A DNA stretch of 64,000 nucleotides from NCBI GenBank assembly GCA_030539035.1, contig JAUNSU010000004.1, positions 21,571-85,570 of the forward strand. The letters run 5' to 3'. Positions 9,390 to 19,700 of the stretch are shown here, in pieces. This stretch comes from Planctomycetia bacterium. GTDB lineage: Bacteria; Planctomycetota; Planctomycetia; Pirellulales; Thermoguttaceae. The position numbers and the translations under genes are program-made. Each line of letters begins with the position of its first letter. Within the stretch, counting starts at the first letter, position 1. The notes beneath the pieces were generated by a model. It was not told the DNA's origin. It did not search any database and saw only the letters and a program-made list of their open reading frames with translations.

Positions 9390-10612
9390 TTTATTTCACC
9401 CCTTTTTTCTACTCGACTGCAAATCGTTCCCTTGGAAAGCTTGGTCGATATCATTTCTCCAACAGAAACCTGATCCGAATTTCTAATGATCGTCCCGTCT
9501 TCCTTTTGTGTAAGAGAATATCCTCTTCCCAAAACGGAAAGCGGACTGAGTGCGTTCAATCGCACCGCGATGCTTTTGATCTCTTTTTCCTTGATTTCGA
9601 TGAAATGATCAAGCGACCGTTGAAGAAATTCCCGAATCGTCCGACACGCATCGACTCTTCGATCGATCAAAAAAATTTCCGGATTCTGAAAAACGGAAAT
9701 GGACTTCAGCCGCTTTAAATTTCGATCTCCGTTTTCAATCATACGATCCATTGCCCGATGAATTCTCTGCTGGAGCAGATCGAGTTGTTTATCGAATCCT
9801 CGATCTTCCGGAGCCAAACGGGCAGCGGCATCGCTTGGCGTAAGCGCATGAAGATCAGCGGCAAGATCGACAAGAGAGATATCCACTTCATGTCCGATTC
9901 CCGTAATGATCGGAATCGCGGAAGCCGCAACGGCCCGAACGACTCTTTCTTCGTTGAAAGTCCAAAGATCCTCCGCACTTCCGCCGCCCCGAATTAAAGC
10001 AACTGCATCCGGACGATTGGCGATCGGGATCCGATTGATCTTCTCGATTGCGGAAGCGACCTCTTCGGCCGATCCTTCGCCCTGAACCTGGACAGGAACA
10101 AGTAAAATTTCTGTTCTTCGACTGCGGTGATGAAAGATATTGAGAAAATCGCGAACGGCTGCTCCGGTTCCGCTGGTGATCAGGGCGATTGAGCGGAGTT
10201 TTTCCGGAATTGCCTTTTTTCGTTCAGGCTGGAACAGGCCTTCGGCAGCCAATTTTTCCTTAAGCTGTTTAAAGGCAAGTTCCAGTCCCCCTATTCCTTT
10301 CGGCTCGACGGATGATACAATAAGCTGATATTTGCCCTGCGGAGGATAGATCTCGATCCGGCCCCGGCAGAGAACTTCCAGTCCGTCTTTCATCTGGAAT
10401 TTCATTTTGATCATGGAAGACTTCCAGATTACTGCCGAAAGCTGGGCATCGGCATCTTTCAGGGTGAAATAGCAATGTCCCGACTTTGGACGGCTGAAAT
10501 TTGAGATCTCTCCGACGACAAAGACATCCTTAAACAATGGTTCAACCATTGATTTCATTAAATGGGTCAATTGGCCGACCGAGATCCATTGAGGGGTATT
10601 TGAATTAATCAC
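9386..10612 (-). CDS. xseA: Exodeoxyribonuclease VII large subunit, GTG start
   Basis: XseA is the catalytic subunit of exonuclease VII. The protein begins with the OB-fold domain (SVGQLTHLMKSMVEPLF, VVGEISNFSRPKSGHCYFTLKD), followed by the catalytic domain (ALITSGTGAAVRDFL, ALIRGGGSAEDLWTFNEE, PIITGIGHEVDISLVDLAADLHALTPS) and a helical C-terminus ending in LGRGYSL. The start is taken at GTG 10612 because AGGAAGG lies five bases upstream. The open frame extends to 10804 but would run antisense through dtd and lacks family similarity. The small subunit gene xseB is not in this window. It overlaps fabI by four bases. Confidence 0.93.
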   Translation of the reverse strand: MINSNTPQWISVGQLTHLMKSMVEPLFKDVFVVGEISNFSRPKSGHCYFTLKDADAQLSAVIWKSSMIKMKFQMKDGLEVLCRGRIEIYPPQGKYQLIVSSVEPKGIGGLELAFKQLKEKLAAEGLFQPERKKAIPEKLRSIALITSGTGAAVRDFLNIFHHRSRRTEILLVPVQVQGEGSAEEVASAIEKINRIPIANRPDAVALIRGGGSAEDLWTFNEERVVRAVAASAIPIITGIGHEVDISLVDLAADLHALTPSDAAARLAPEDRGFDKQLDLLQQRIHRAMDRMIENGDRNLKRLKSISVFQNPEIFLIDRRVDACRTIREFLQRSLDHFIEIKEKEIKSIAVRLNALSPLSVLGRGYSLTQKEDGTIIRNSDQVSVGEMISTKLSKGTICSRVEKRGEIK

Positions 10613-10640
10613 TTGATCCTTCCTATTATCAGGAGTCCGA

Positions 10641-11099
10641 ATGATGAGAGCCTGTATACAACGTGTTAAACAAAGCCGCGTTCTTCTTCCGGACAAGAAC
10701 AATGAATGCATCGGCCGGATCGAACAGGGATTCCTTGTCCTTCTGGGTGTCGGATGCGGCGATGGGGAAAAAGAGGCCGTTTTACTTGCGAAAAAAATAT
10801 GCAATCTTCGGGTTTTCGAGGATCCGGAAGGGAAAATGAATTTATCTTTATCCCAAATTGGCGGCCGAATCCTTGTCGTGAGTCAATTTACCCTTTTCGC
10901 AAACTGCCAACGGGGCAACCGGCCCTCGTTCACAGAAGCGGCTCCCCCGGATCTCGCGGAAAAACTTTATCTCTTTTTCCTTGAGGAAGTTCGAAAATAC
11001 GGAATTGAGCCGGAAACCGGTGCTTTTCGGCAAAATATGTCTGTTGAATTGATCAACGACGGGCCGATCACCATTTTCATGGATACCGATTTCCTTTGA
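10641..11099 (+). CDS. dtd: D-aminoacyl-tRNA deacylase
   Basis: Removes D-amino acids mischarged on tRNA. The 152-residue length and motifs fit Dtd: MRACIQRVKQSRV at the start, SQFTL at residues 81-85, and the active-site loop NDGPITIFMDT near the end, where most family members have a Gly-cisPro turn (N-G-P-V-T). AGGAG at 10631-10635 serves either ATG at 10641 or the next codon. It diverges from xseA with only 28 bp between start codons. Confidence 0.95.
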   Translation: MMRACIQRVKQSRVLLPDKNNECIGRIEQGFLVLLGVGCGDGEKEAVLLAKKICNLRVFEDPEGKMNLSLSQIGGRILVVSQFTLFANCQRGNRPSFTEAAPPDLAEKLYLFFLEEVRKYGIEPETGAFRQNMSVELINDGPITIFMDTDFL

Positions 11100-11116
11100 T
11101 CTTCGGTTCTTCCTGA

Positions 11117-11572
11117 TTAATGCATATTGCTGAACGAGAGCTGCTTTCGAGCTGCCTGAAGACGGCGCCGGATCACAGAAGCAACCAGGCTCATCATTCG
11201 GAATCCGAAAGAGGTATCTTTCGCGCAGATCGCAAGAAGCCGCTTGCCGTCAATGCAAAGAAGATCGGTTTCCGCACGGGCAATTCCGATCGAGTTCGTT
11301 TCATGCGGCTCGATCAGGGCCGACCAAAGCAGGTGATCACCCCGTAAACAGGTGTCAAGCGTTTGGCGGCGGCCATCTTTCAAAAGATATTGGACGTCCA
11401 CTTGGCCCGAGATCACGATAAACCAGAAACGAGAATTTTCATGTTCCCGGTAAATGATCTCGTTGGCTGAAAACTTCTTGAGTTCGCAGCACGCGGCAAT
11501 TTCTTCCAGCGTTTCTTTCGATGTTCCAGGAACGGAAAGAAGCTCGGATAAAAGTTCTTTAATCTCTTTCAT
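11117..11572 (-). CDS. Cyclic-nucleotide-binding-domain protein without HTH
   Basis: The 151-residue protein is essentially one cNMP-binding beta-roll: FSANEIIYREHENSRFWFIVISGQVDV, then a loop and SIGIARAETDLLCIDGKRL. It ends in a short helix with no DNA-binding domain, so it is not a complete CRP-type regulator. The phosphate-binding cassette (usually RxxSA) is not clear. The start at 11572 (MKEIKELL) is chosen because AAGGAG lies 9 bases upstream. The earlier ATG at 11590 lacks a ribosome site. It overlaps the end of trmB, so the two are probably cotranscribed. Confidence 0.75.
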   Translation of the reverse strand: MKEIKELLSELLSVPGTSKETLEEIAACCELKKFSANEIIYREHENSRFWFIVISGQVDVQYLLKDGRRQTLDTCLRGDHLLWSALIEPHETNSIGIARAETDLLCIDGKRLLAICAKDTSFGFRMMSLVASVIRRRLQAARKQLSFSNMH

Positions 11573-12287
11573 TTTGGACAGCTCCTTCATTTTTATTTTC
11601 TTTTACGATAAAAAAAGAACGATAAACCGGTTTATGATTTAACCGGGTTCTTCGTTCAAAATGGGTATGAAAACAGTCGGGATTCAATTTTTCGAGATCC
11701 GCACTGTCGTTTTCGATTTCATTTTCAACGATCGGATCATCTTCCACCTCGACCGGAAACGGCCCTTCCAGCGTTGTATGTTGAGCGATCAATTCGAGTG
11801 TCGATTCATAATACTCCTGAACATCGGTCCAGAAATGCAATTTTCCGCCGGGTCGAACGGTAAATTCGATCATTTGGAGAACTTCGACCCGAAGAATTCG
11901 ACGTTTCCGATGAGATTTTTTCCACCAAGGATCGGGAAAATAGACGTGAACCGCTTCCAGAGAATCTCTTGGAACGAGTTCTCCGAGGACTTTGGCGGCG
12001 TCCGCGTTGACAGAAATAGCGTTTTTAAGCCCTGCTTTACACAACTTTGCCGCCGTAATCATTGCGTATCGAAGGGAGACTTCGATCCCCATAAAATTGT
12101 GATCGGGCTGCTCCATCGCCGCTTTACGGAGGAACAGACCTTTTCCGGAACCGATCTCCAATTCCAGCGGAGCGGCCTTTTCAAAATAAATATTCGGGCT
12201 CCAAGGGCGGATCAATTCCTCATATCCCTTTAAATGGTGCATGAGATCAAGATCACCGCGTATGGACGCAAACGAACGACGCGCCAT
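11559..12287 (-). CDS. trmB: tRNA (guanine46-N7)-methyltransferase
   Basis: SAM-dependent methyltransferase forming m7G46 in tRNA variable loops. SAM motif I is LELEIGSGKGLFL, followed by GIEVSLRYA, and the TrmB hallmark VHVYFPDPWWKKSHRKRR is intact. GGAGGA eight bases upstream of ATG 12287 fixes the start at MARRSFAS. The longer open frame to 12344 adds 19 residues without similarity. The 242-residue length is normal for the family. It has its own promoter at 12333-12360 and overlaps the downstream cNMP-domain gene. Confidence 0.95.
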   Translation of the reverse strand: MARRSFASIRGDLDLMHHLKGYEELIRPWSPNIYFEKAAPLELEIGSGKGLFLRKAAMEQPDHNFMGIEVSLRYAMITAAKLCKAGLKNAISVNADAAKVLGELVPRDSLEAVHVYFPDPWWKKSHRKRRILRVEVLQMIEFTVRPGGKLHFWTDVQEYYESTLELIAQHTTLEGPFPVEVEDDPIVENEIENDSADLEKLNPDCFHTHFERRTRLNHKPVYRSFFIVKENKNEGAVQNERD

Positions 12288-12332
12288 CCCGTATTCCTCC
12301 ATTTTTGATAAAAAACAACAAAACATCCCTAA

Positions 12333-12360
12333 AGTATAGTCCATTTAACCGTTTTTTCAA
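12333..12360 (-). promoter_or_regulatory. Promoter for trmB
   Basis: On the minus strand, TTGAAA (12355-12360), a 16-bp spacer and TATACT (12333-12338). It lies about 45 bp upstream of the trmB ATG and back-to-back with the divergent exonuclease promoter. Confidence 0.6.
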
Positions 12361-12433
12361 CGGCCCGGAATATAAATCTTTCCGAATATCTTCATGGAGA
12401 TCCGTTTTCCTTTTGAACAAAAAACCGGAATCC

Positions 12434-12461
12434 TTGTTTTTTCTCCGGATATGTCTATAAT
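12434..12461 (+). promoter_or_regulatory. Promoter for the PolB-like exonuclease gene
   Basis: TTGTTT (12434-12439), a 16-bp spacer and a perfect TATAAT (12456-12461). The ATG is at 12515. Confidence 0.55.
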
Positions 12462-12514
12462 ATAAGCAGATATTCAGTTCTCTTTACAATCTTTTTACGA
12501 ACAGGAATAATTGT

Positions 12515-13336
12515 ATGTCTCCAAAAGAAGATGTCCGATTTCTGGTCTTCGATATCGAAAGTGTCGCAGATCCAAAGCTCGTTGCCAACGTTCGCTTTCC
12601 TCATGAGGAGATCGACGAAAACAATGCTTTAAGGCAATATCGCGATGAGTTAATGGAAAAGAAGGGGTCCGATTTCGTCCCCTACACCTTCCAGATCCCG
12701 ATCTCTCTCGCTTTGGCCAAAGTAAGAGGCGATTATTCTCTGATCGATATTAAAGTTCTGGACAATGGGCCGGAAAATATCTGCCGAACCTTCTGGAACG
12801 GATGGCTCCATTATCAAAAGCCGACCCTGATCACTTTCAATGGACGGGGATTCGATATCCCGCTCCTGGAATTGACCGCCTTCCGATTCGGCATTCCCAT
12901 TCCGGAATGGCTGGCCTGGGGGGCCCGCTCCTATGATCAGCCCCGATACCGCTATAATTACAACAAACATTTCGATCTTTGCGATTTTCTCACCAACAAT
13001 GGAGCTGTTCAGTTCACGGGAGGATTGAATCTCGCCTCCAAGATCATCCAAAAACCGGGAAAAATCGATACCAAAGGGGACATGGTTCAGGATATCTATG
13101 ATGAGGGAAACCTCGAACAGATCCATCAGTACTGCCGATGTGATGTCCTGGATACTTATTTCGTCTTTTTGCGTCTGATGCTCCTCAACGGGCAAATCTC
13201 CGCAAATCAGGAAAAAGCGCTTATTGATTCCACAAAAGAATGGTTGAAAACAAACGCGGAAGCGTTTCCGGTTTATCAACTTTATCTTGATGCCTGGAAT
13301 AATACAGAAAACAGCGATGCCAATAATCAACAATAA
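12515..13336 (+). CDS. Predicted 3'-5' exonuclease (PolB-like DEDDy)
   Basis: DnaQ-like fold exonuclease of the stand-alone type related to the PolB proofreading domain (PF10108-like). Exo I is FLVFDIESVAD with D13 and E15; Exo II is ITFNGRGFDIPLLE; Exo III is YCRCDVLDTY, fitting the Y-x3-D form. The 273-residue protein has no polymerase domain. The substrate is unknown; DNA repair or RNA turnover is plausible. AGGAA precedes the ATG. The next gene, sppA, starts 18 bp later. Confidence 0.85.
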   Translation: MSPKEDVRFLVFDIESVADPKLVANVRFPHEEIDENNALRQYRDELMEKKGSDFVPYTFQIPISLALAKVRGDYSLIDIKVLDNGPENICRTFWNGWLHYQKPTLITFNGRGFDIPLLELTAFRFGIPIPEWLAWGARSYDQPRYRYNYNKHFDLCDFLTNNGAVQFTGGLNLASKIIQKPGKIDTKGDMVQDIYDEGNLEQIHQYCRCDVLDTYFVFLRLMLLNGQISANQEKALIDSTKEWLKTNAEAFPVYQLYLDAWNNTENSDANNQQ

Positions 13337-13354
13337 TTAGAGAAGGAACAGTTC

Positions 13355-14689
13355 ATGAGCAACGATCAGTATCAAGGTCCGGAATACGGCAACTTCAATC
13401 AGGTCCCCCCCTTTGCGCAATCGGTCAATCATTCACCCTATCCGCCCCGCGGGTATTGCCCTCCCTATATGCCGCCGCGTCCCCAATCGTTTTTCGCAAG
13501 CTGCTTTAAGAAGATCTTTGGATTTTTCTTTGCGCTTTTTCTTTCCGGGTTCCTGTTCTTTATTATCACTTTTGTCTGTCTTTGCATTCTGGGAGGAATA
13601 CTCGCTTCTTTTTCCGATACAATATCCGAAAAGGAAACCGCAGTCGTGGAAAAAACCCTTGCCGGAAATACCCTCTCTTCCGGTAAAATCGCGATTCTTC
13701 CGATTGAGGGATTGATCGACGGCAAAGAGGACGGATTCGTTCGCAAGGCGATCCGGCAAGCAACCGAAGATCCCCGAATCAAAGGGATCGTCCTTCGCGT
13801 TAATTCGCCCGGCGGAACAATTTCCGGAAGTGATTATTATTACTATCTCCTTAAAGAGATGAAAAAAGAAAAAAAGATCCCGATCGTTGTAAGTATGGGA
13901 TCTCTCGCCGCAAGCGGGGGATATTATGTGTCTATGGTTGGCGATAAAATTTACGCCGAAAGGTCTACGATGACCGGATCTATCGGCGTGATCATTCCCC
14001 TGTACAATGCCGCTGATCTTTGCAATAAAATTGGGATTTCCTCTTCCGCAATCACGAGCGGCCCTATGAAGGGGATGGGCGATTTCACCAAGCCGATGAA
14101 GCCGGAAGAAAAGGAGATTTGGCAAAGCCTCGTCGATCAGGGATATAAACAGTTCCTTGATGTCGTTCGGGAAGGAAGACCGATCTTCCGGAAAGAAGCC
14201 CCTTCCGCGGAAAAGGATAAAACCGCCGCTCCGGATAGTACTGCATCTCCAAAAGCCGATTCCAAAAAGGACAGATCCAAAGACGGTAAAAATTTACCGG
14301 CAGATAAAAAGGATTCTGAAAAAGACGATACTAAGAAAGACAACGCGAACAAGAAAAAGGATCCTGAACCTGCACAGCCGAAGAAGCCGGTAAAAGATCT
14401 GGAAACCATTGCCGACGGCCGAATTTATTCCGCGCAGCAGGCAAAAGATCTCGGACTGATCGATGAAATCGGATTCACCGATGATGCCGTTCGAAAAACC
14501 ATTGAGATGGCCGGTCTGCTGGAAGGTGATGTTCATGTTGTCCGGTATAAATCGACTTCCTCTTTTATGGAAATGCTGGAAACGCAAAGTGAGGAAGGAA
14601 TCATTACAGATCCGGCCGACATTGCCGCCAGCCTGCTTAAACCGGAAGCGTATTATCTTTGCCCCAGAACCGTTCCGATCAGAAAATAG
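13355..14689 (+). CDS. sppA: Signal peptide peptidase SppA (S49) with Lys-rich insert
   Basis: Membrane-bound serine protease that degrades cleaved signal peptides. It has a Pro-rich N-terminus, one transmembrane segment (about residues 53-85), then the ClpP-like domain. Ser187 in AASGGYY and Lys239 in SGPMKGMG form the Ser/Lys dyad; their spacing of 52 equals that of B. subtilis SppA. Residues about 281-346 are a low-complexity Lys/Asp/Pro/Ser insert placed between VREGR and LETIADGRIYSAQQA, where family members are normally continuous. The total is 444 residues. The ribosome site is GAAGGAA. Confidence 0.9.
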   Translation: MSNDQYQGPEYGNFNQVPPFAQSVNHSPYPPRGYCPPYMPPRPQSFFASCFKKIFGFFFALFLSGFLFFIITFVCLCILGGILASFSDTISEKETAVVEKTLAGNTLSSGKIAILPIEGLIDGKEDGFVRKAIRQATEDPRIKGIVLRVNSPGGTISGSDYYYYLLKEMKKEKKIPIVVSMGSLAASGGYYVSMVGDKIYAERSTMTGSIGVIIPLYNAADLCNKIGISSSAITSGPMKGMGDFTKPMKPEEKEIWQSLVDQGYKQFLDVVREGRPIFRKEAPSAEKDKTAAPDSTASPKADSKKDRSKDGKNLPADKKDSEKDDTKKDNANKKKDPEPAQPKKPVKDLETIADGRIYSAQQAKDLGLIDEIGFTDDAVRKTIEMAGLLEGDVHVVRYKSTSSFMEMLETQSEEGIITDPADIAASLLKPEAYYLCPRTVPIRK

Positions 14690-14695
14690 AAACCG

Positions 14696-15388
14696 ATGAA
14701 AAAATTATTTTTCTTTTTCCTTTTGTCCTTTTCGTTTCTTTTTCCGCTTACGGGAGAAGAAACGAAATCGTTCAATCCCCTTGCGGACCATCCGGAAACG
14801 CTTAAACAGCTGGACAAAACGGAACCGATCTGGGTTTCTCCCGATCGCAAACAACTGATCCTCGGAGGAACTGTCTGTCTTCGGGAAGGTCTTCTCGAAT
14901 TTTTCGCTTGTCGGGAAAAAAGCAAAGAACATGAATCGATCGTATCGCTTCCGATCAAACCGCACCTGATCCATGCAGGCCTTCTGATCATTGGAGCCAA
15001 GCCGGGAAGTCCGGCGCGATTCGATCCCGTTTTTGTTCCCGCAAAAGGAGAAAAAATCGCAATTCATATTCGCTGGCTTGATTCCGGCGGAGTCCAAAAA
15101 GAAATCAATGCCAAAGAATGGATCAGGGAATCGAAAACACAAAAGACAATGTCCGATTCCTGGGTCTTTACCGGCGGACTCTTCGGAACCGACTCCAAAG
15201 GAAAAAAGTATTATCTTGCGGATCTTTCCGGTGAGATCTTCGGTGTTGCCAATTTTCCCGGATCCGTACTGGATGTTCCTTTCGAAAGCACCGCAGACAA
15301 CGATAATCTTTTCTATCAGCCAAATACGGAAAAGATCCCTCCGGAAGGAACACCGATCACACTGATCCTTACAAGGGAAGCTCTTTAG
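14696..15388 (+). CDS. Secreted YdjY-domain protein
   Basis: The 230-residue protein has a clear signal peptide (MKKLFFFFLLSFSFLFPL). A central segment GTVCLREGLLEFFACREKSKEHESIV matches my memory of the YdjY domain found in many planctomycete secreted proteins; its function is unknown. The start lies seven bases after the sppA stop and has little ribosome site of its own, so it is probably translated by coupling to sppA. A strong bidirectional terminator follows. The domain name is moderately sure. Confidence 0.7.
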   Translation: MKKLFFFFLLSFSFLFPLTGEETKSFNPLADHPETLKQLDKTEPIWVSPDRKQLILGGTVCLREGLLEFFACREKSKEHESIVSLPIKPHLIHAGLLIIGAKPGSPARFDPVFVPAKGEKIAIHIRWLDSGGVQKEINAKEWIRESKTQKTMSDSWVFTGGLFGTDSKGKKYYLADLSGEIFGVANFPGSVLDVPFESTADNDNLFYQPNTEKIPPEGTPITLILTREAL

Positions 15389-15400
15389 TACTTTGATCCA

Positions 15401-15438
15401 ATCAAAAAAGGACTCCTCGCAAGAAGTCCTTTTTTGAT
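15401..15438. terminator. Bidirectional terminator
   Basis: Perfect 14-bp inverted repeat (ATCAAAAAAGGACT at 15401-15414 and its complement at 15425-15438) with a 10-nt loop. T-runs occur on both strands. It separates the converging YdjY and SMP-30 genes. Confidence 0.9.
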
Positions 15439-15476
15439 TTAAAAATTCTGTTTGCTGATTGATTTCGCTTTCCGCA

Positions 15477-16655
15477 TTATTTGAGGGAACTGATATCGAT
15501 TACGGACAATGTTCCGGGAAGATCGACCTTCGTGTTTTTCATTCCGGGGAAGGGCCAATCGAAGTTGACGATGATCATCTTTCCGTTAACGACAACACAT
15601 TCGCAAGGCTGATCGAGAGATCCATCATTTCCATCGGTATCATCATTGATCGCAAGGACATTGATCTCCGCTTTTTCTCCCTGCTTTACCGGGGCAAAAT
15701 ATCGAATCGCGTTGGCAACCGAATCATTGATGAAGATCTTGTTCGATACCTTGTCGAAAAAGATTCCATCGCAGCATTGGAACGGCGGATCGATTTCTTT
15801 TCCCGCTTTCGCAGGATCATAAATACATTGCTGGCTGTTCTTTGTGTAAGACCCGTCGGCATTCGGATAAATCGCGTAAAGCTGTCCGTTTCCAAAATTC
15901 CCGAAATAGATCACCCCGGTATTGGAATCGGCGGTCAATCCATCCGGTCCGGTGGGATCACTCCGTCCGACCCTTTGCACTTTTACCGTTGCAAGGCAAT
16001 GGGAATCAACATCGGCGCTTTTCAGCTTGAGCGGCGGATTGCCGTCTTTACCCGCCTTCAGGATCTCCTCTTTTTCAAACATAAAGACCCCGCCGGATCC
16101 GATCCATTTTTCGGCGTTCGGATCCTGGGTATCAAAGCAGGAATCCGAATAGAACATCCGGTCTCTGAACCACATCACCGCATTGGCGAGTTTAACCCCT
16201 TCGACCGCAACTTGAACTTCTCCGGTCGGTTTGCCGTCTTTCATTACGACCCGAAGAATTCGCGATGAGTGATCCTTGCTGTAGAAGTACTGATTATCGC
16301 AGGTATAGATATTTCCATCCGGTCCGATATCCAGTCCCATCGGGCCGGATTGTCCGGTCAACGCAAGCGATGGATATTCGAGAAGGATCGAAAAGGATCC
16401 GTCTTCCTTCAGTTCAACCAAATAGCCGCCCTGATTGGAATTTTTCTTTTTTCCATTTTCCACTTGGCTGAAGTTCGGAACATTTAAAAAGATTTTTCCG
16501 GTTTTTTCGCAAACGGTCAACCCATCCGGATTATAGAGACAGGGGGCCAATTTTGCGAACAATTTCGGTTTGAAATTTTCCTGCGCATTCAGTCCCGCGC
16601 AGATCAAGAACAGAAATCCGGTGAATAAAGATGCTGTCAAAAACGTTTTTTTCAT
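15477..16655 (-). CDS. Secreted SMP-30/gluconolactonase-like propeller protein
   Basis: The 392-residue protein begins with a signal peptide (MKKTFLTASLFTGFLFLICAGLNA). Repeats such as NPDGLTVCEKTGKIFLNVP, GPMGLDIGPDGNIYTCDN and GPDGLTADSNTGVIYFGNFG are typical of the SMP-30/NHL six-bladed propeller, some members of which hydrolyse sugar lactones. Catalytic metal ligands were not resolved, so lactonase activity is only a possibility. AGGAG lies before the ATG. It is 118 bp downstream of the dihaem gene on the same strand, and the two may form an operon. Confidence 0.75.
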   Translation of the reverse strand: MKKTFLTASLFTGFLFLICAGLNAQENFKPKLFAKLAPCLYNPDGLTVCEKTGKIFLNVPNFSQVENGKKKNSNQGGYLVELKEDGSFSILLEYPSLALTGQSGPMGLDIGPDGNIYTCDNQYFYSKDHSSRILRVVMKDGKPTGEVQVAVEGVKLANAVMWFRDRMFYSDSCFDTQDPNAEKWIGSGGVFMFEKEEILKAGKDGNPPLKLKSADVDSHCLATVKVQRVGRSDPTGPDGLTADSNTGVIYFGNFGNGQLYAIYPNADGSYTKNSQQCIYDPAKAGKEIDPPFQCCDGIFFDKVSNKIFINDSVANAIRYFAPVKQGEKAEINVLAINDDTDGNDGSLDQPCECVVVNGKMIIVNFDWPFPGMKNTKVDLPGTLSVIDISSLK

Positions 16656-16773
16656 TTTTTACTCCTGAATTAAGTTTTATTTTTCCGCAGAACAGGATCA
16701 CGAAATCGAATCGGGCCGATTACACCGGCAAGAACAACGATTCGAATCTCTAATCCCATCCATTGCAAGATCA

Positions 16774-19700
16774 TCATTCCAAAGTCGGCTTGACCACTCC
16801 TCCTTTTCGCTGGGTTGCGAGAGTATCATATTCGTAAGCGCCGTAAAAGTCGGCATTATTATCGAGCCAAAGAGCGATCGACCGCATTTCCAAATCGTTC
16901 AGTTGAACACCATAATGCTTTTCTTTCAAAAGAGTCCAAAGTTTGGAGGCATTGGCACCGAATTTTCCGGGGAAAGTTCGGGCATCCAAAAATCCATCAT
17001 AGGCTCCTCCTGATGCCGGCAAGTAATGGATCGGAGGATCCATTCGCTGATTTTTATTCGATGAATAAACAAAAACATAAGGACGGAGCTTTAAATAAGA
17101 GGTGAAGAAATGGCGTCCTTCCGGACCGCGGTCCAGCGGGAACGTTTTTTCGGCCGCCGCTTCTTTCGAATGGCAGTCGACACAATGTTTATCCAAAATG
17201 GACTGGACCAGAACCGGATAATTAAAGGGATTTGATCCGGGCATTTCCGGCTTGATTTCTGAAGGCTTCCGCTGAAAAGCCGCCGGGAAACCGGAAAGCC
17301 GGTTCATGGAAGTACTATGCCGGCCTTCATGGCATCCTTGGCAAGTAAGCGTTTCTCCGGGCTTTACATAGGTTGCGCTTCTCATGGATTGAACGGCAAC
17401 TCCTTTATCATCCAGTACCTGGAAATAAACAGGAACATCGACGGGCATTTCAAAGCGGGCCGATCCGTCCGCTTCAACCGGAACGGTTCCCAGAACTTTT
17501 CGCGCTCCTTTTTCCGCTCCATATCCGATCCAGGGATCATTGCAGTTCCAAGTGGTTTTCGGAAGGATCTGAACAATCCGCAATTCCTTGATCTTCGAGC
17601 CTTCCGGGAACGGCCGATTGGTATTATAGACATTGGTAACGCCAACAACCGCCTTTTTGGGAAGATCCTTTTTGTCCTTGATCCCCGCAGAAGAATTCGA
17701 TTCCTTTGTTTGCGATTTGGGAATTCCGACCAGGGTCTGGTGCGGGATCACCGGAGGAACTTCTCTTTCGGCAACCGGCCAAGGACATTGGATCGAGATC
17801 GCGGGATCACGGTAAATAAAGATCTTATTGCCGAATACATCCAATAAATAAAGGCCAAAATTATTGTATGGTCCTCTTCCGGATCCGCTGAAGGAATCAT
17901 AAGCGACAAGATAAAATTCCTCGCTGAGCGGGAACGGCTGCCCGTAATTCGTTGGCGGTCCATGAACACCGAGCTCCGCTTCCGGGAACGCCTGATCCGG
18001 CGTAATGCGGCGGATCGGGGCCATCGGATCTCCTCCGTTGTCGTCGTCTTCAACATTCGGATCAAGAAGGATCACGGATCCGAAGTACTGAGTATGATGT
18101 CCTTTGGCGGTTCCCACCACTTTATGAGAGTCGGGAACCGGCTTGAAAGACGTTTCAAAATGTGGCCGCATTCGTTCCTCTTCAGAGTAATTCCCTTGAA
18201 TCGCACGCGGATCGCGTCCATCGGGATAAGTGATCCAGGGATGATGCGCCTGATTGAATCCGCGATCGACATAATCCCAGCGTGTATAGACGATCATTCC
18301 GTTTTTATCGACCATGGGAGCCCATTCGTTGGTTTCGTGCGGACTTAAACAGACGATATCACTGCCGTCTTTTTCCATGGAATGAAGTGTATAACTCGGA
18401 CAGGGACGCGCATGGCACCGGCCAAATCCGCCGCGCCGTTCAGAAATAAACACGACTCGGCCGTTCGGCATTACCCAGGGATCAATATCATTGAATGAAC
18501 CATCGGTAAGCTGGATCAGATCTTTTCCATCAGCCCCGATTTTGAAAAGATGATAGCAGGTATCATCGGTCCACTGATAGCAATGGCGCGGTGTTTTCGC
18601 ATCGGTTGCCGCAAAAAAGATCTCCTTTCCATCATAGGACAGAGTAGGAGCAAGGAACGCCCAATTCGCGTCCAGCTTTTGGCCCTTGAGCCGCCCGTTG
18701 GTGATCGGAGCCGCTTTCAAAAGATCGACGAGCTGCTGATCTTTGCGCTCTTTTGCAAAGGCGTTTTTCAAGAGATAAAGTCCGCCGCCCGGCCGGCCAT
18801 GAAATCCGAAAAACTCATCGCACATATGATTGCCGCGTTTTTCCATCTCCGGATTATAATGCCGCTTGATAAACACAATATCCTTGAAATCCAAAAGCGG
18901 GTTGGCAAGCGCGATCTCCCGTCGAAGATCGAAAACCTGATCGAACAGGATCCGGCGTTCTTTTTTCTTGCCGGGATCGACTTTTGCGCTCTCTTTTTGC
19001 AGCTGATCCAATTTTTTGCTTTCCGCGTCCAGAGAGGGGCCTCCTTCGGATCTTTTCAGTGAATCGCAAAGAGCGGCCGTTCGGCGCAGAATAATATCCA
19101 ATGGATCACGATCTTCCTTCATCAAGGTTGCCTGCGGATGATAAGCCTGCGATTTGATCCGATCCGACATTCCTGCTTTTAATTGCCAGGTAAGAGAAAG
19201 ATATTCCCTGCTCTTCTCATCGCAAGGATCCAGAACATTCCCTTCATCATCCACGGGAAAATTGACAAAATGAATTTCCTTGGCAACGGATTTCTCCGCT
19301 TCAAATTTCGGTTCGAACCAGATCACGGTGTCCCGCTGCTGAAATTTTCCAACCGGAACGGTATTGATTACAAAGAAATGAACATTTTCGAGATTGAGAT
19401 CGCAGTGCGCCATCTCGCTTTTCGAAGTGATGATTCCGCTTGTCCAAAGAAGTTTTCCGTCGCCGAACAGATTAACGGTATATTGGCCGGGAAAGACCTT
19501 CCCATCACGAATTTTTATTCCGGCGGAAAAGCGAATTTTCCCTTTCGGAAGTTGAAATACATAGCTTCCGGGCGAATAATGTTCAAAATTATGAAGATAA
19601 ACTTTATCTCCGATTTTCCAGGACGGGAGACTGCGAACAACATTCCAGCCCGGTCCGCTCGGCTGCGCACAGGGAGTAAAAAGCGCCCCGATCACATCCA

